DNA of 64,000 nt from an uncultured Opitutales bacterium. Its GTDB lineage: Bacteria; Verrucomicrobiota; Verrucomicrobiia; Opitutales; Intestinicryptomonadaceae. The stretch's first letter is position 1, and every line of letters begins with the position of its first letter. Of the stretch, positions 16,580-25,355 are shown in pieces. The DNA lies in assembly GCA_934613645.1 (NCBI GenBank), contig CAKTTC010000003.1:1-64000 (forward strand). The letters run 5' to 3'. The position numbers were made by a program, and so were the translations under genes. Below the pieces are notes generated by a model. That model was given only the letters and a program-made list of their open reading frames with translations, made no database searches and was not told the DNA's origin.

Positions 16580-18166
16580 CTACAAATCGAACACGAGGGT
16601 TGTGATTGAACGCGGCGCGAGAATCACTGAGGAGGCATCGGAAATATGCAGATTCGCCAAGTCCGCCGCGCTGTCGGTTCTGAATGCCGCAACTTTGGCG
16701 GGCTTTATCTGTTGTCTGAATGTCGGCTTTATTGTCCGCGCCTTTTTTGCGAGGTTGACGTAGACTTGCACAATGCGCTTTTTGTCGGGCGAAATCCACG
16801 CGGTTGCCATAACGCCGAACGGGTCGTCCGCGCCGTCGATTTTCACGCGCACAAAGTCAGGGCGAATGAAAAGGCTGTAGTTGCCCAGTCCCCAGAGGAT
16901 TTTTGTGGGACGCACCACGCCGCCGCCCTCCACAGTGCCGTTGTTGATTTTGTAGCCCTCAACAAGTGCGCGTCCGCCTTCGTTGAACATTTCAAGGGCT
17001 TTCCAATACTGCCAAGAGGTGATGTCGGTCATGGTGAAGTCGGCGTAGATTAGGCGCGCCATCATAAGGGCTATGTCTATTTCGCCGAAGTTGCTACCGT
17101 CGAGCATATCAACCTTGTCCATTCGCGACGGCACCGCCACCCATTCCGACATCTGAAGTCCTATCCCGAGCCGCTTGGTAATTGTGTTCAGGGGCTTGCG
17201 CACGTGCGTGATATCGTTCCAAGTGAGGTCGTAGGTGTAGCCGTGCGTGACGAATTTTTTCGATACGCGCGCAATGCCGCCCAAGTAGTATTTCGAAGCC
17301 GGATTGAAGAACGCCTCAAGCTGCGTTCCCGCCACGTCGGCGGGGTCGGCTACAGTTGCGCCGTTTGCCTTGCGGTATTCTATCACCTCTTTTGAATCGA
17401 CAAGCCAGTTCATTCTGCCCGATTCGGCAATGCTTATTTGCGTGTCAAGCCCGCGCGCGGCAAGCGACCTGTCCAAGTCCTCCACAAGCCGCTTTATTTC
17501 CGAATTGTTCCAGAGCGAACCCTCCTGATTCTTCGCCTCAACCCACGGCACTTGCGGCTCGTTCACGGGGCTTATGGAATAGATGTTGTAGCCGCGGTCG
17601 GAGAAGTGCTTTGCAACGTCGGCGAGATAGTCGGCAAAATCTTGGTATTTGTCGTCGCGCAGGTTTGAGGAGCTTGTGCCGTTGTCGCAAAAGCCGAGCC
17701 CGTTTTTTGTCATTTGCACGAGCGGCGAATTGGAAAACAGAATGAAATTGTTGCAGCCGTATTCGCGCGCCTTCTCCATGAAAAAGCGGTGGCCTTCGCA
17801 CTTGGAAAAGTCGAGTTTGCCGTTTCTGCCCATGAACGATTCCGCGCGGCGTTGCGGCCATTTGATTTTCGACGCCTCTCCCTGTTCGAGCGTTCCCGCG
17901 CCGAGGTTCACGCGCCAGATTGAAAGCCCTATGCCCTCGGGGTTGCCGCTTGCGTCGAAACTGCGGGCGAAGAGAAGCTTTGCCGCGCGCGTGCGTTCGG
18001 CGTCGCTCCAGCGGCCGATAAACGGCGCGCTCCACGCGTCGGACGCGCCGAAGTGCTCGAGCGTCTGGTAGGTTTGCGAGAGGTCTGTTGTGGTTGTAAG
18101 CGCGGCAGCGAACGAAGAAATTGCCGCCGACTGTGCCGCGATAAATGCCAATATTTTTCTTTTCAT
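16580..18166 (-). CDS. Secreted GH30-family glycoside hydrolase
   Basis: A 528-residue exported enzyme with signal peptide 1-21. The TIM barrel shows GH30 hallmarks: FEHFGASDAW-like start (about 36-45), the Asn-Glu-Pro acid/base at Glu203 (SPVNEPQ), and the nucleophile Glu341 in LQMSEW. The C-terminal beta domain (about 440-528) wraps back as in clan A members. The architecture resembles the endo-beta-1,6-galactanase-like GH30 branch rather than glucosylceramidases, though this is a judgement by eye. It is downstream of the GH39-like gene and has its own terminator. Together with GH39, GH42 and GH2 it suggests hydrolysis of galactan/arabinogalactan-type glycans. Confidence 0.85.
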   Translation of the reverse strand: MKRKILAFIAAQSAAISSFAAALTTTTDLSQTYQTLEHFGASDAWSAPFIGRWSDAERTRAAKLLFARSFDASGNPEGIGLSIWRVNLGAGTLEQGEASKIKWPQRRAESFMGRNGKLDFSKCEGHRFFMEKAREYGCNNFILFSNSPLVQMTKNGLGFCDNGTSSSNLRDDKYQDFADYLADVAKHFSDRGYNIYSISPVNEPQVPWVEAKNQEGSLWNNSEIKRLVEDLDRSLAARGLDTQISIAESGRMNWLVDSKEVIEYRKANGATVADPADVAGTQLEAFFNPASKYYLGGIARVSKKFVTHGYTYDLTWNDITHVRKPLNTITKRLGIGLQMSEWVAVPSRMDKVDMLDGSNFGEIDIALMMARLIYADFTMTDITSWQYWKALEMFNEGGRALVEGYKINNGTVEGGGVVRPTKILWGLGNYSLFIRPDFVRVKIDGADDPFGVMATAWISPDKKRIVQVYVNLAKKARTIKPTFRQQIKPAKVAAFRTDSAADLANLHISDASSVILAPRSITTLVFDL

Positions 18167-18305
18167 AGATGCTGTGTTTTCTGTTCGAGAACAACTGTAT
18201 TGCTCGGCTTGGCGAAGTCAAAATGAATCCGACTTGACAGTTGAGCCATCGGCGCGCGGCGTTGCAAAACACAACCGCAAAACACAGAAACAAAAACGCA
18301 GACCC

Positions 18306-18338
18306 AAAAAACGGCGGCGCAAAACGCAACCGCCGTTT
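18306..18338 (-). terminator. Rho-independent terminator of the GH39-like gene
   Basis: AAACGGCGG and CCGCCGTTT form a 9-bp stem. On the minus strand it is followed by a run of T. It lies 18 bases after the GH39-like stop. Confidence 0.75.
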
Positions 18339-18355
18339 CCCGAAACTTCGCGCGC

Positions 18356-19831
18356 CTACAATTTGATTAGAACAGCGGCTGAGTCCGACTTTACGGGCAC
18401 TGTGATTTTGTTGCCGCTAATTTCCACGCGGTCGGCGGGGGCGAGCTTTTTTGTTGTGTCGCAAATGAGCACCCGCGCGTTTTTCGCGTCAATTTTCGCG
18501 TTTTTGAAATCCACAACAAGCGTGTTTTCACCCGTTTTAAACAGGCTCACCAAAACAGCAGTTTCGCCGTTTGCATTTTTGCCCGCAAGCGCGCTTGCCG
18601 CGTATTTCGGCAACCCGCCCGACGCCGATACTGAAACGGCGAGGCGCGTTTTGTATTTTACAATTTCCCCGAACGCCTTGAACGGATAGTAGCTGTCGAA
18701 AATAGCAGTGCCGTCTTTTAGCAGCCCCCAGTTCGAGCCTCCGCTGTCGCCGAAATAATAGTAGTTCGACACGTCGATTGGTTCGTCCTGCCACGCGGTC
18801 ATTGTGGCCGCCGCGAACACTCCCGCCTCCAAGCCGTTTATTTTGGCGTAAAGCGCGTCTTTGTCGGAATCGTCGGCGCGCAGTTGCTTCCACGAAAGCG
18901 GGAAGTAGTGCCATTCGTTGATGTGGTTTTCGGCGTTTTTATACCCCGCCGCGTCGAGCCACGCGCGCGTTTTTCTTGAAAGCTCCACAAGCTCCTCCAC
19001 GCTTTTCGAGTAGCAGTGCCAAGTGAAGAAATCAAGCGGCGTTTTTTCTTTGGCGATGTCGTTTATGAATTTGAGCGCGTCTTTGTGCGGATACGTAAAG
19101 GCGGGGCCGCCAACTTTCACTTCGGGGTGCTCCGCCTTTATCGCCTTTGCAACCTCGATAAAAAATTTTGTGAACTGCTCCAAATTGCCGTTCCACATTG
19201 TGTGGCTGCCGTCGGGGTTTTGGCATTCGGGCTCGTTCCATATTTCCCAGTATTCTATTCCCATTTTGTGCCCGTTTGCCCAGCCTTTGTTGTAGTGGGC
19301 GATTATGCGGCAGCAGACTTCGGCGAATTTTTTGGCGTCGGGCATTTCGGTTCTGTATTTGCCGATTGAGTGGTCTATGCTGATTCCGAGACGGAAGACT
19401 ATTTTCGCTCCGTGCTTGGAGGCGATTTTCAGATAGTCGTCGGTCGGTTTGAAAACGTAGTTTTTGGGGTCGGAGGCGTCGGCGTGCTTCAGGGGGAAAA
19501 TCATGTCGGTATCACATATGGCAAGCCCCGCGTTTTGCAGCGGAACGTCGTGTGTGCGCACGCTGTGGACGTTCAGGTCGTAGAACTGTTTGCGCGCCAC
19601 AATTCCCGCGCTTTCCGACGAAATTTGCGGGCCCCAGTTGATTCCGTTGAGGGGTTTTATTTCGCCGATTTGCTTTGCGCAATCAACCGAAACCGAAATT
19701 GTCTTGCCCGACTGATTGCCTGTTGCCTGCGCGTCGTTTTGCGGAGTAGTGCACGCCGCAACCGCTGCCAATGATGCAGCCGACGCAAGCGCGCGAACCG
19801 AATTCAATATAACTTTCGTTTTGTTTTGCAT
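18356..19831 (-). CDS. GH39-like glycoside hydrolase lipoprotein
   Basis: A 491-residue lipoprotein starting at MQNKTK, with the lipobox AVAAC at Cys27. After a Gln/Thr linker, the catalytic domain starts with IGEIKPLNGINWGP, as in GH39 beta-xylosidases. The acid/base is the Glu of EIWNEPE and the likely nucleophile that of NHINEWHYF. The WHCYSKS and FGDSGGSNWGL segments fit clan A barrels. A C-terminal beta-sandwich follows from about residue 400. Family expectation is beta-xylosidase or alpha-iduronidase-like activity; the natural substrate is unknown. The frame continues to 19882, but the upstream residues do not look like a signal. It lies upstream of GH30 on the same strand. Confidence 0.8.
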   Translation of the reverse strand: MQNKTKVILNSVRALASAASLAAVAACTTPQNDAQATGNQSGKTISVSVDCAKQIGEIKPLNGINWGPQISSESAGIVARKQFYDLNVHSVRTHDVPLQNAGLAICDTDMIFPLKHADASDPKNYVFKPTDDYLKIASKHGAKIVFRLGISIDHSIGKYRTEMPDAKKFAEVCCRIIAHYNKGWANGHKMGIEYWEIWNEPECQNPDGSHTMWNGNLEQFTKFFIEVAKAIKAEHPEVKVGGPAFTYPHKDALKFINDIAKEKTPLDFFTWHCYSKSVEELVELSRKTRAWLDAAGYKNAENHINEWHYFPLSWKQLRADDSDKDALYAKINGLEAGVFAAATMTAWQDEPIDVSNYYYFGDSGGSNWGLLKDGTAIFDSYYPFKAFGEIVKYKTRLAVSVSASGGLPKYAASALAGKNANGETAVLVSLFKTGENTLVVDFKNAKIDAKNARVLICDTTKKLAPADRVEISGNKITVPVKSDSAAVLIKL

Positions 19832-20217
19832 ACCGTTTTTGTGTTGAAGCTTGAAGATAACCGAACCCCCGCGCGCATTCAAGATTTTTCCTTTTCATCA
19901 AAATGCAATTTTCGCCGAACCCCAGAGACGGACGCTGTTGGGGCTGTCGGACAGTGCGAGAACAAGGAGCGGCGGAGGGAAACGAACAGGACGAAGCCAG
20001 TGCGAGCACAGAGCGGGCGTGCATAGTGTGTGGCTGTGGCTGAGGCGGGGGGTAAGCAGTGCAGGGGCGGCGGCGAGCGAGAACTAAGCGGCGCAAGGCG
20101 GTGGCAGCGTGAGCACAGGCAGCGCAGTGCGGGAGCAGACAGCGAGCGCAGTGCGGGAGCGGGCGGACAGTTCGGTTTGGGCGAACGCTTCACATTGGCG
20201 CGCGGAGGTTCGGGTGC
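19832..20217. other. Gene-free spacer with a T-poor, G-rich strand
   Basis: This stretch holds no convincing gene. From about 19920 to 20190 the plus strand is dominated by G and A with C, and T is scarce. A 16-base direct repeat (AGCGCAGTGCGGGAGC) occurs at 20121-20136 and 20145-20160. Short GCGAG/GCAGTG words recur around it. No open frame here has plausible composition, and no promoter is obvious. Confidence 0.6.
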
Positions 20218-20252
20218 AAAAAAATCCCGCAGGGCAAACCTGCGGGTTTTTT
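20218..20252. terminator. Bidirectional terminator after tRNA-Thr
   Basis: CCCGCAGG and CCTGCGGG form an 8-bp stem flanked by A-rich and T-rich runs, so it can act on either strand. It is placed directly downstream of the minus-strand tRNA. Confidence 0.85.
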
Positions 20253-20254
20253 AA

Positions 20255-20330
20255 TGGAGCCGAAAGTCGGACTTGAACCGACGACCCACGCTTTACGAAA
20301 GCGTTGCTCTACCAACTGAGCTATTTCGGC
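20255..20330 (-). tRNA. tRNA-Thr, anticodon CGT
   Basis: The 76-base minus-strand sequence folds as a complete cloverleaf: acceptor GCCGAAA with TTTCGGC, D arm GCTC/GAGC, anticodon arm ACGCT/AGCGT with loop TTCGTAA, and T arm with GTTCAAGTC. The anticodon CGT reads ACG (Thr). The 3' CCA is encoded. No integrated element is visible next to it. Confidence 0.95.
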
Positions 20331-20434
20331 GTCATTTTTATCCCCCACATATTTCAGCTTTATCCGATTTAGTCAATAAATTTTTTATTATTTGATTTTT
20401 TATTCGCTCTCGTATTTCATCTTTCGCCTAATTT

Positions 20435-21049
20435 ATGCTTAAAACTTTTCTGAAATTTGCAGTTGCCGCCGCGTTCGTTGTTGCGGTTGAATTCCTCTAC
20501 GGTTGGGGGAACGTTTTGACGCATGCGGAGGAATTTGCAAAGAACAACGCAAATCCGTTCGCGTTTTTGGCGATAATGTCTATCGGGTGCGCGGTGGGTC
20601 TGCCGATGTCGTTTTGCACGCTGTTTGCGGGTGCTGCGTTCGGCGCGTGGCTCGGCGGGGCGTTGTCGGTTGCGGGCATTTCGGTGAGCGCGTCGCTCGG
20701 GTATTTGATAGGGAAATTTTTCATTCCCGCCGAACAGATGGAGAAGATAAAACAACGCTTCAACATATCGGCAACCCAAAAGGCGATGTTCGACCTCAAC
20801 TTCTACGTCCGCGCCGTTCCCGGAATTCCCTACTGCATTCAGAATTTCATTTTGGGAGCGGCCGATTCGCAGTTCAAAATGTATATGCTTTTGGGCGTGT
20901 CGATTCAGGGCGCGATTGCCGTTGCGATGTGCGCGCTCGGCTCTTCCATTTCAGAAGAGGACTACACGAAATACGCCGCCATAGCCGTTTTGGTTGTGGT
21001 GATTGTGGCAATCAGGTTTTTGTTCAAGCGGTTTTTCAACCTGCGCTAA
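20435..21049 (+). CDS. TVP38/TMEM64 (VTT/DedA-like) membrane protein
   Basis: A 204-residue integral membrane protein with about five or six hydrophobic segments. The VTT-domain core is visible: GLPMSFCTLFAGAAFGAWLG re-entrant-like segment, then ASLGYLIGKFF, and the signature FYVRAVPGIPYCIQNFILGA. Family members (DedA/TVP38) include flippases for polyprenyl phosphate or phospholipids; the substrate here is unknown. It ends shortly before the iron-operon promoter and has its own short upstream region. Confidence 0.85.
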   Translation: MLKTFLKFAVAAAFVVAVEFLYGWGNVLTHAEEFAKNNANPFAFLAIMSIGCAVGLPMSFCTLFAGAAFGAWLGGALSVAGISVSASLGYLIGKFFIPAEQMEKIKQRFNISATQKAMFDLNFYVRAVPGIPYCIQNFILGAADSQFKMYMLLGVSIQGAIAVAMCALGSSISEEDYTKYAAIAVLVVVIVAIRFLFKRFFNLR

Positions 21050-21139
21050 TGCGGCATTTGCGCCCGAGTGCGGTTTTGAGCGTCGGGCGGGGCGGTTGCG
21101 GCGCGCATTAAAAAAAGTTAGTGCAATAAAACTTTTTTC

Positions 21140-21169
21140 TTGACAAGTTAGTAGGGACTAACTTTTATA
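21140..21169 (+). promoter_or_regulatory. Promoter with operator 1 of the oprB-feoAB operon
   Basis: TTGACA (21140-21145) and TTTATA (21164-21169) flank a perfect palindrome, AAGTTAGT-AGGG-ACTAACTT (21145-21164), which fills the whole spacer. A protein bound there would exclude RNA polymerase. The core is GTTAG-N6-CTAAC. GTTAG/CTAAC half-sites recall DtxR-family iron regulators, although the classical DtxR box has a shorter centre. A lone GTTAGT also occurs at 21117-21122. Confidence 0.75.
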
Positions 21170-21243
21170 TGCGCCAAAATTCGATAAGTCCGTTCGGGTG
21201 CAGCAGTGCGTCGGCGGCGGTTCGAAAATTTTTTAAACCAAAA

Positions 21244-21259
21244 GTTAGACAAAGCTAAC
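21244..21259 (+). promoter_or_regulatory. Operator 2 of the oprB-feoAB operon
   Basis: GTTAG-ACAAAG-CTAAC repeats the core and 6-base spacing of operator 1. It ends 6 bases before the porin start codon, overlapping the ribosome-binding region. Two sites about 97 bases apart could allow cooperative repression. Confidence 0.65.
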
Positions 21260-21265
21260 AACACA

Positions 21266-22516
21266 ATGAACAACATAACAAAAGCATTCGAAGCCGCTTT
21301 CTGCGGCATGACAATATTTGCGTCCTGCGCGTTTGCTCAAGATGCCGGAAACGAAGCCGAGAAAGGCGGCCAGCAGAAATGGTTCGAGCGCGAAAGCCTC
21401 GTTCTCCAGCCCGTGGTCGATAAAATTGCGCCCGACAGCGGCTTTACCCCCTCCGCAGTATGGACGGGCGAAGTTTGGGGCAACGTATCGCGCGGCAGCG
21501 ACATCAAGAGCATGGTTGATTCCCTCCTGACTGTCGGCATTGAGCAGGACATTTCAAAGCTCGTGGGCAAAGACGGCTGGGGCACGTTCGGCATCAGCGC
21601 GTTCTGGTTCGGCCAGTCTCACGGACGCGGTTTGGGCGTTGAATCGTCGCAGGGCGATTGCAGCAACATTTTCGCGAGCGAAATGGTCAGAGTTTTCGAA
21701 ATCTACTACGCCAACGAGTTTGAAACAAAGGCGGGCACAATCGGTTTCCGCATCGGACAGCTTGCCGCCGACGAAGACTTCATGGGTATGGACTACTCCG
21801 ACGCGTTCCTGAATTCGTCGTTCGGCGCAATGCCCAACATCGCTCCCGCGGAATTGTTCTCTCAATACTCGGTCGCGACTCTCGGTGTGGTTGTCTACTA
21901 CAACTACGAGAATTTCGACGCTACGTTCGGCTTCTACAACGGCAACGTAGGTGTTGACAGATCTTCGAACAACGGCTTCGACTACAGCGACACTTTCGAA
22001 ACAGTCGCCTTCTGGTATCAGTTCGGCTACAACTACAAGCTCGGCGAACTTGAAGGCCGCGCGATGTTCGGCGGCAACTACCACAGCGATCCCTCCAAAG
22101 TCGGCTTGGACGGCAGAAACTTCTACTCCTTCTACTTCGGTCTACAGCAGGCTTTCCTGAACGACTCCGAAGGCAACGCGTTCTTGGGCGGCTTTGCCAG
22201 AATCGGCTGGGTTCCCTCGAGCGAATCCTCCGCCAACAACTTCTATGCCGATTTCGGTATCAATGTTTTCGGCCCGATTCCCCAGCGTCCCGACGACGTT
22301 TTCGCGGTCGGGTTCTCGGTCATAGAGAACGAGCGCGACGCCCGCTATGTTGACGGTTTTGCCCACTACGAAGGCGCGTTGGAGATAACATACAAAGCGC
22401 AGATTACGCCCGCCATCTCCTTCCAGCCCGATTTCCAGATTTTCTTCAACCCCGCCGACCGCGACGACCACGGTGCCGCCTATGTAATCGGTGCAAGGGC
22501 GGAGGTTGCATTCTAA
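21266..22516 (+). CDS. OprB-family outer-membrane porin
   Basis: A 416-residue exported porin: signal peptide ending in CAFAQ, then a linker and a barrel of OprB (carbohydrate-selective porin) type. Recognisable segments are SAVWTGEVWGNVSRG, FGISAFWFGQSHGRGL, GFRIGQLAADEDFMG, a long series of aromatic strands, and the ending ARAEVAF with terminal Phe. ATG at 21266 gives a proper signal peptide; earlier residues in the frame do not. OprB porins usually pass sugars. Here the gene is first in an operon with feoA and feoB under two putative metalloregulator sites, which suggests iron-responsive expression and perhaps a role in Fe(II) entry. That role is an inference from context. Confidence 0.85.
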   Translation: MNNITKAFEAAFCGMTIFASCAFAQDAGNEAEKGGQQKWFERESLVLQPVVDKIAPDSGFTPSAVWTGEVWGNVSRGSDIKSMVDSLLTVGIEQDISKLVGKDGWGTFGISAFWFGQSHGRGLGVESSQGDCSNIFASEMVRVFEIYYANEFETKAGTIGFRIGQLAADEDFMGMDYSDAFLNSSFGAMPNIAPAELFSQYSVATLGVVVYYNYENFDATFGFYNGNVGVDRSSNNGFDYSDTFETVAFWYQFGYNYKLGELEGRAMFGGNYHSDPSKVGLDGRNFYSFYFGLQQAFLNDSEGNAFLGGFARIGWVPSSESSANNFYADFGINVFGPIPQRPDDVFAVGFSVIENERDARYVDGFAHYEGALEITYKAQITPAISFQPDFQIFFNPADRDDHGAAYVIGARAEVAF

Positions 22517-22536
22517 TTCAACCCAAAAAATCCCCT

Positions 22537-22779
22537 ATGGATACAAATCAGACAAAACAGTTTACACTCGCGGATTTGCCGAAAGGCAAATCCGCCAAAA
22601 TACTGAAGATAGTTCCGAAATCGCGCGGCGAAAAGAAATTCGCCGACATCGGGCTTGTCCCCGGAACGGAACTCGTTCTGGAAGAGCGCGCGCCGTTCGG
22701 CGGTCTGCTCCGCGTGAAAATCATGGGCACGAGCATAGCGCTGCACTCCTCCGACGCAAGGAACATAATACTTTCGTAA
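22537..22779 (+). CDS. feoA: FeoA ferrous iron transport accessory protein
   Basis: An 80-residue SH3-like protein: LADLPKGKSAKILKI, then KKFADIGLVPGTELVLEERAPFGG and LHSSDARNIIL, the standard FeoA pattern. FeoA is cytoplasmic and needed for FeoB-driven Fe(II) uptake. It starts 20 bases after the porin stop and ends 19 bases before feoB, so all three are one transcript. Confidence 0.95.
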   Translation: MDTNQTKQFTLADLPKGKSAKILKIVPKSRGEKKFADIGLVPGTELVLEERAPFGGLLRVKIMGTSIALHSSDARNIILS

Positions 22780-22798
22780 CCGAAAGGAAACCATACAG

Positions 22799-25105
22799 AT
22801 GAAAAAGAAATTTACGGTCGCGTTGGCGGGCAACCCCAACTGCGGTAAGACTTCCATTTTCAACGCGCTCACGGGCGCGCGCCAGCATGTGGGCAACTAC
22901 CCCGGCGTTACAGTTGAAAGCAAGTCGGGAACTTTCTTTATCGGCGACATCGAAATAAAGCTGATTGACCTCCCCGGCGTATACTCGCTTTCGTCGAGCT
23001 CGCCCGAAGAGGCCGTTGTTTTCGACGAACTCACAAAACCCGGAATCGACCTTATTCTGAACGTTGTCGATTCCTCCATTCCGCGCAGAAGCCTTTATCT
23101 TACCACGCAGCTTGCGGAACTGCATATCCCGATGCTGTTGGCTTTCAATATGTCGGACGACGCCCGCAAGAAGGGGCTTAAATTCGACATCAGGAAGCTC
23201 GAAGCCTACTTCGGTTCGCCCATTGCGCAGACAGTCGGGCGGTCGGCGGCGGGCGTTGCTGAGTTGGTCGAAAAGCTCAAGAAATCGCTCGACACCCTCG
23301 AAAACCACGGAGTCCCCATGCTCTCATACGGCGCGGACATAGACGACTCCATCAACGCCGTTGCAAGGAAAATCGACGCGCTGAAGGTTGAAAGATTCGC
23401 CCACGTGCCGTCGCGCTTCTTTGCAATCAAGCTTCTTGAAAGCGACTCCTGCACGATGAAAATCCCCGAATTCAAGAGCGTTTGGGGCGAAGTTTCCGCG
23501 CAGATAAAGCACCTCTCCGACATTCACGCAATCGACGACTATTCCACCTTTATGGCGGATCGCCGCTATGCAATGCTTTCGGGCGCGTGCCGCGAGGCAA
23601 TCACGATGACCAACGAAAAACGCCGCGAAATATCCGACAAAATCGACGCGGTTATGACCAACAAGTTCATAGGTCTTCCGCTGTTCTTCGCGATAATCTA
23701 CCTGACGTTCTGGTTCACCTTCACCTGCGCCGACCCGTTTATGGGCTGGATTGAAGACTTCTTCGGCTGGCTCTCCGACACCGTGAAATCGTGTTGGGAC
23801 GAGGGCACTTTGCCGTATTTGCGCTCGCTTGTAACCGACGGTATCATCGGCGGCGTGGGCGGTGTTATCGTCTTCCTGCCGAACATTCTGTTCCTGTTCT
23901 TCGCAATAGCGATTCTCGAAGACAGCGGCTACATGTCGCGCGCGGCGTTTGTAATGGACGGCGTTATGCGCAAGTTCGGGCTTCAGGGACGTTCGTTCAT
24001 TCCTCTCGTGCTCGGCTTCGGCTGCAACGTGCCCGCCATCATGGCAACGCGCACAATCGAAAGCGAACGCGACCGCAAAACTACAATCATGATTCTTCCG
24101 CTTATGAGCTGCGGAGCGCGTCTGCCCATCTACGCGCTGATTATTCCCGCGTTCTTCGCGCTGAAGTATCAGGCGTTTGTAATGTGGCTGATGTATGTAA
24201 TCGGCGTTGTGGTGGCTCTCATAGCCGCACGCGTGCTCAAGGGAACGCTCTTTAAGGGCGACGGCGAGGTCTATCTGATGGAGCTGCCCCCGTATAGAAT
24301 GCCCACTTTGCGCAGTCTGCTTTTGCACATGTGGGACAGAGGCAAGATGTATCTGCAAAAGGCGGGAACTATAATCTTGGCTACTTCCATTATCCTCTTT
24401 GTCTGCAACACGTATCCCGAAAAGACCGAATTCTCCAAGGACTACGACGCGCAAATTGAGGCCGCACAAAAATCGGGCGAACTTTCCGACGTCCAGATTA
24501 AGCTTCTCGGCGTAGGCGACTTGTTCAACGCCGACGAGCTTGCGCAAATCAAGGAGGAAAAGTCGATTTCTCCCGAACTCGCCGAAGCTGTCGCGGAAAA
24601 GCCGATGAACGACGCCCAGAAAGCCGTCTTCGAAAAGGCCACCGCAGCCAACGACGCCGTAGCCGCGCTTGAAAACGAAAAGTCCGCCGAAGCCATGGAA
24701 TACACAATTTCGGGTCGCGTGGGCAAGGCTCTTGAGCCGGTATTCAAGCCCATCGGTTTCGACTGGAAGCTCACCACGGCAAGCATTGGCGCGCTCGCGG
24801 CAAAAGAGGTATTCGTATCCCAGCTCGGCATTCTCTACGCCGAGGGCGAAGCCGACGAGGAATCGGTTCCCCTGCGCGAGCAGCTCATCAAGAACTACAC
24901 GCCGCTTCAGGGGTTCTGCATAATGCTCTTCTGTCTGATGTCGATTCCCTGTCTTGCGACCCTCGCGGTCATAAAGCGGGAACTCAACTCTTGGAAGTCC
25001 GCCGTGATGGAGGCTGTCGGGCTGTTCGTTCTGGCATACGTCTGCACTCTGGTTGTATACCAGATAGGTTCGATTCTCGAAATCGGCACAAAGCTCATTT
25101 CTTAG
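22799..25105 (+). CDS. feoB: FeoB ferrous iron transporter
   Basis: A 768-residue Fe(II) permease. The N-terminal GTPase has the G1 loop GNPNCGKTS (11-19), the G2/G3 region with DLPGVYSL and later NMSD as the G4 motif. A helical GDI-like domain is followed by the membrane part with two Gate motifs (GFGCNVPAIMATR and the paired GCSIP-like region) and a C-terminal SIGALAAKEVFVSQLG segment. A charged insert of about 100 residues (about 540-640) sits between membrane helices and is rich in Glu/Ala/Lys. Preceded by a GAAAGGA site. Full length, no lesions. Confidence 0.96.
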   Translation: MKKKFTVALAGNPNCGKTSIFNALTGARQHVGNYPGVTVESKSGTFFIGDIEIKLIDLPGVYSLSSSSPEEAVVFDELTKPGIDLILNVVDSSIPRRSLYLTTQLAELHIPMLLAFNMSDDARKKGLKFDIRKLEAYFGSPIAQTVGRSAAGVAELVEKLKKSLDTLENHGVPMLSYGADIDDSINAVARKIDALKVERFAHVPSRFFAIKLLESDSCTMKIPEFKSVWGEVSAQIKHLSDIHAIDDYSTFMADRRYAMLSGACREAITMTNEKRREISDKIDAVMTNKFIGLPLFFAIIYLTFWFTFTCADPFMGWIEDFFGWLSDTVKSCWDEGTLPYLRSLVTDGIIGGVGGVIVFLPNILFLFFAIAILEDSGYMSRAAFVMDGVMRKFGLQGRSFIPLVLGFGCNVPAIMATRTIESERDRKTTIMILPLMSCGARLPIYALIIPAFFALKYQAFVMWLMYVIGVVVALIAARVLKGTLFKGDGEVYLMELPPYRMPTLRSLLLHMWDRGKMYLQKAGTIILATSIILFVCNTYPEKTEFSKDYDAQIEAAQKSGELSDVQIKLLGVGDLFNADELAQIKEEKSISPELAEAVAEKPMNDAQKAVFEKATAANDAVAALENEKSAEAMEYTISGRVGKALEPVFKPIGFDWKLTTASIGALAAKEVFVSQLGILYAEGEADEESVPLREQLIKNYTPLQGFCIMLFCLMSIPCLATLAVIKRELNSWKSAVMEAVGLFVLAYVCTLVVYQIGSILEIGTKLIS

Positions 25106-25108
25106 GTT

Positions 25109-25279
25109 ATGGAAAAGGAAATAACGATATTGGCAGTATTGGTCGTTGTTGGGCTGGCGGCTTGGGTTTCCAAGAAGCTCAAAGCCAAGGCCTGTTCCGA
25201 CGGCGAAGAACACTGCCACTGTTCGGGCAAATGTTCCTGCGGATGTTGCGGCGAAAGCCGCAACAAGCGTTGGGAATAG
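25109..25279 (+). CDS. FeoB-associated Cys-rich membrane peptide
   Basis: A 56-residue protein starting 3 bases after feoB. It has one N-terminal membrane helix (ITILAVLVVVGLAAWV) and a tail with eight Cys and two His (CSDGEEHCHCSGKCSCGCC), as in the FeoB_associated family, which replaces FeoC in many bacteria. It may bind metal or an Fe-S cluster near the FeoB channel. It is the last gene of the iron operon, just ahead of a strong terminator. Confidence 0.85.
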   Translation: MEKEITILAVLVVVGLAAWVSKKLKAKACSDGEEHCHCSGKCSCGCCGESRNKRWE

Positions 25280-25318
25280 TTTGTTCGGGCATTTTTACCC
25301 ATAGATGAAACACACCGG

Positions 25319-25355
25319 ACGGGGTTGCGTTCGCCAACGCAACCCCGTTTTTTTT
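25319..25355 (+). terminator. Strong terminator of the iron operon
   Basis: A perfect 13-bp stem (ACGGGGTTGCGTT with AACGCAACCCCGT) and a CGCC loop, followed by a T run. The remaining spacer to 25663 shows no gene; it becomes AT-rich in its last 100 bases, probably holding the promoter of the next operon. Confidence 0.95.

Noticed and set aside
20255..20330. tRNA-Thr as an integration site
   Set aside because: No integrase, no duplicated tRNA 3' end and no phage-like genes on either side.
23324..25219. 631-codon open frame antisense to feoB
   Set aside because: It fully overlaps a textbook FeoB; composition (His/Arg/Val-rich, no motifs) is that of a shadow frame.
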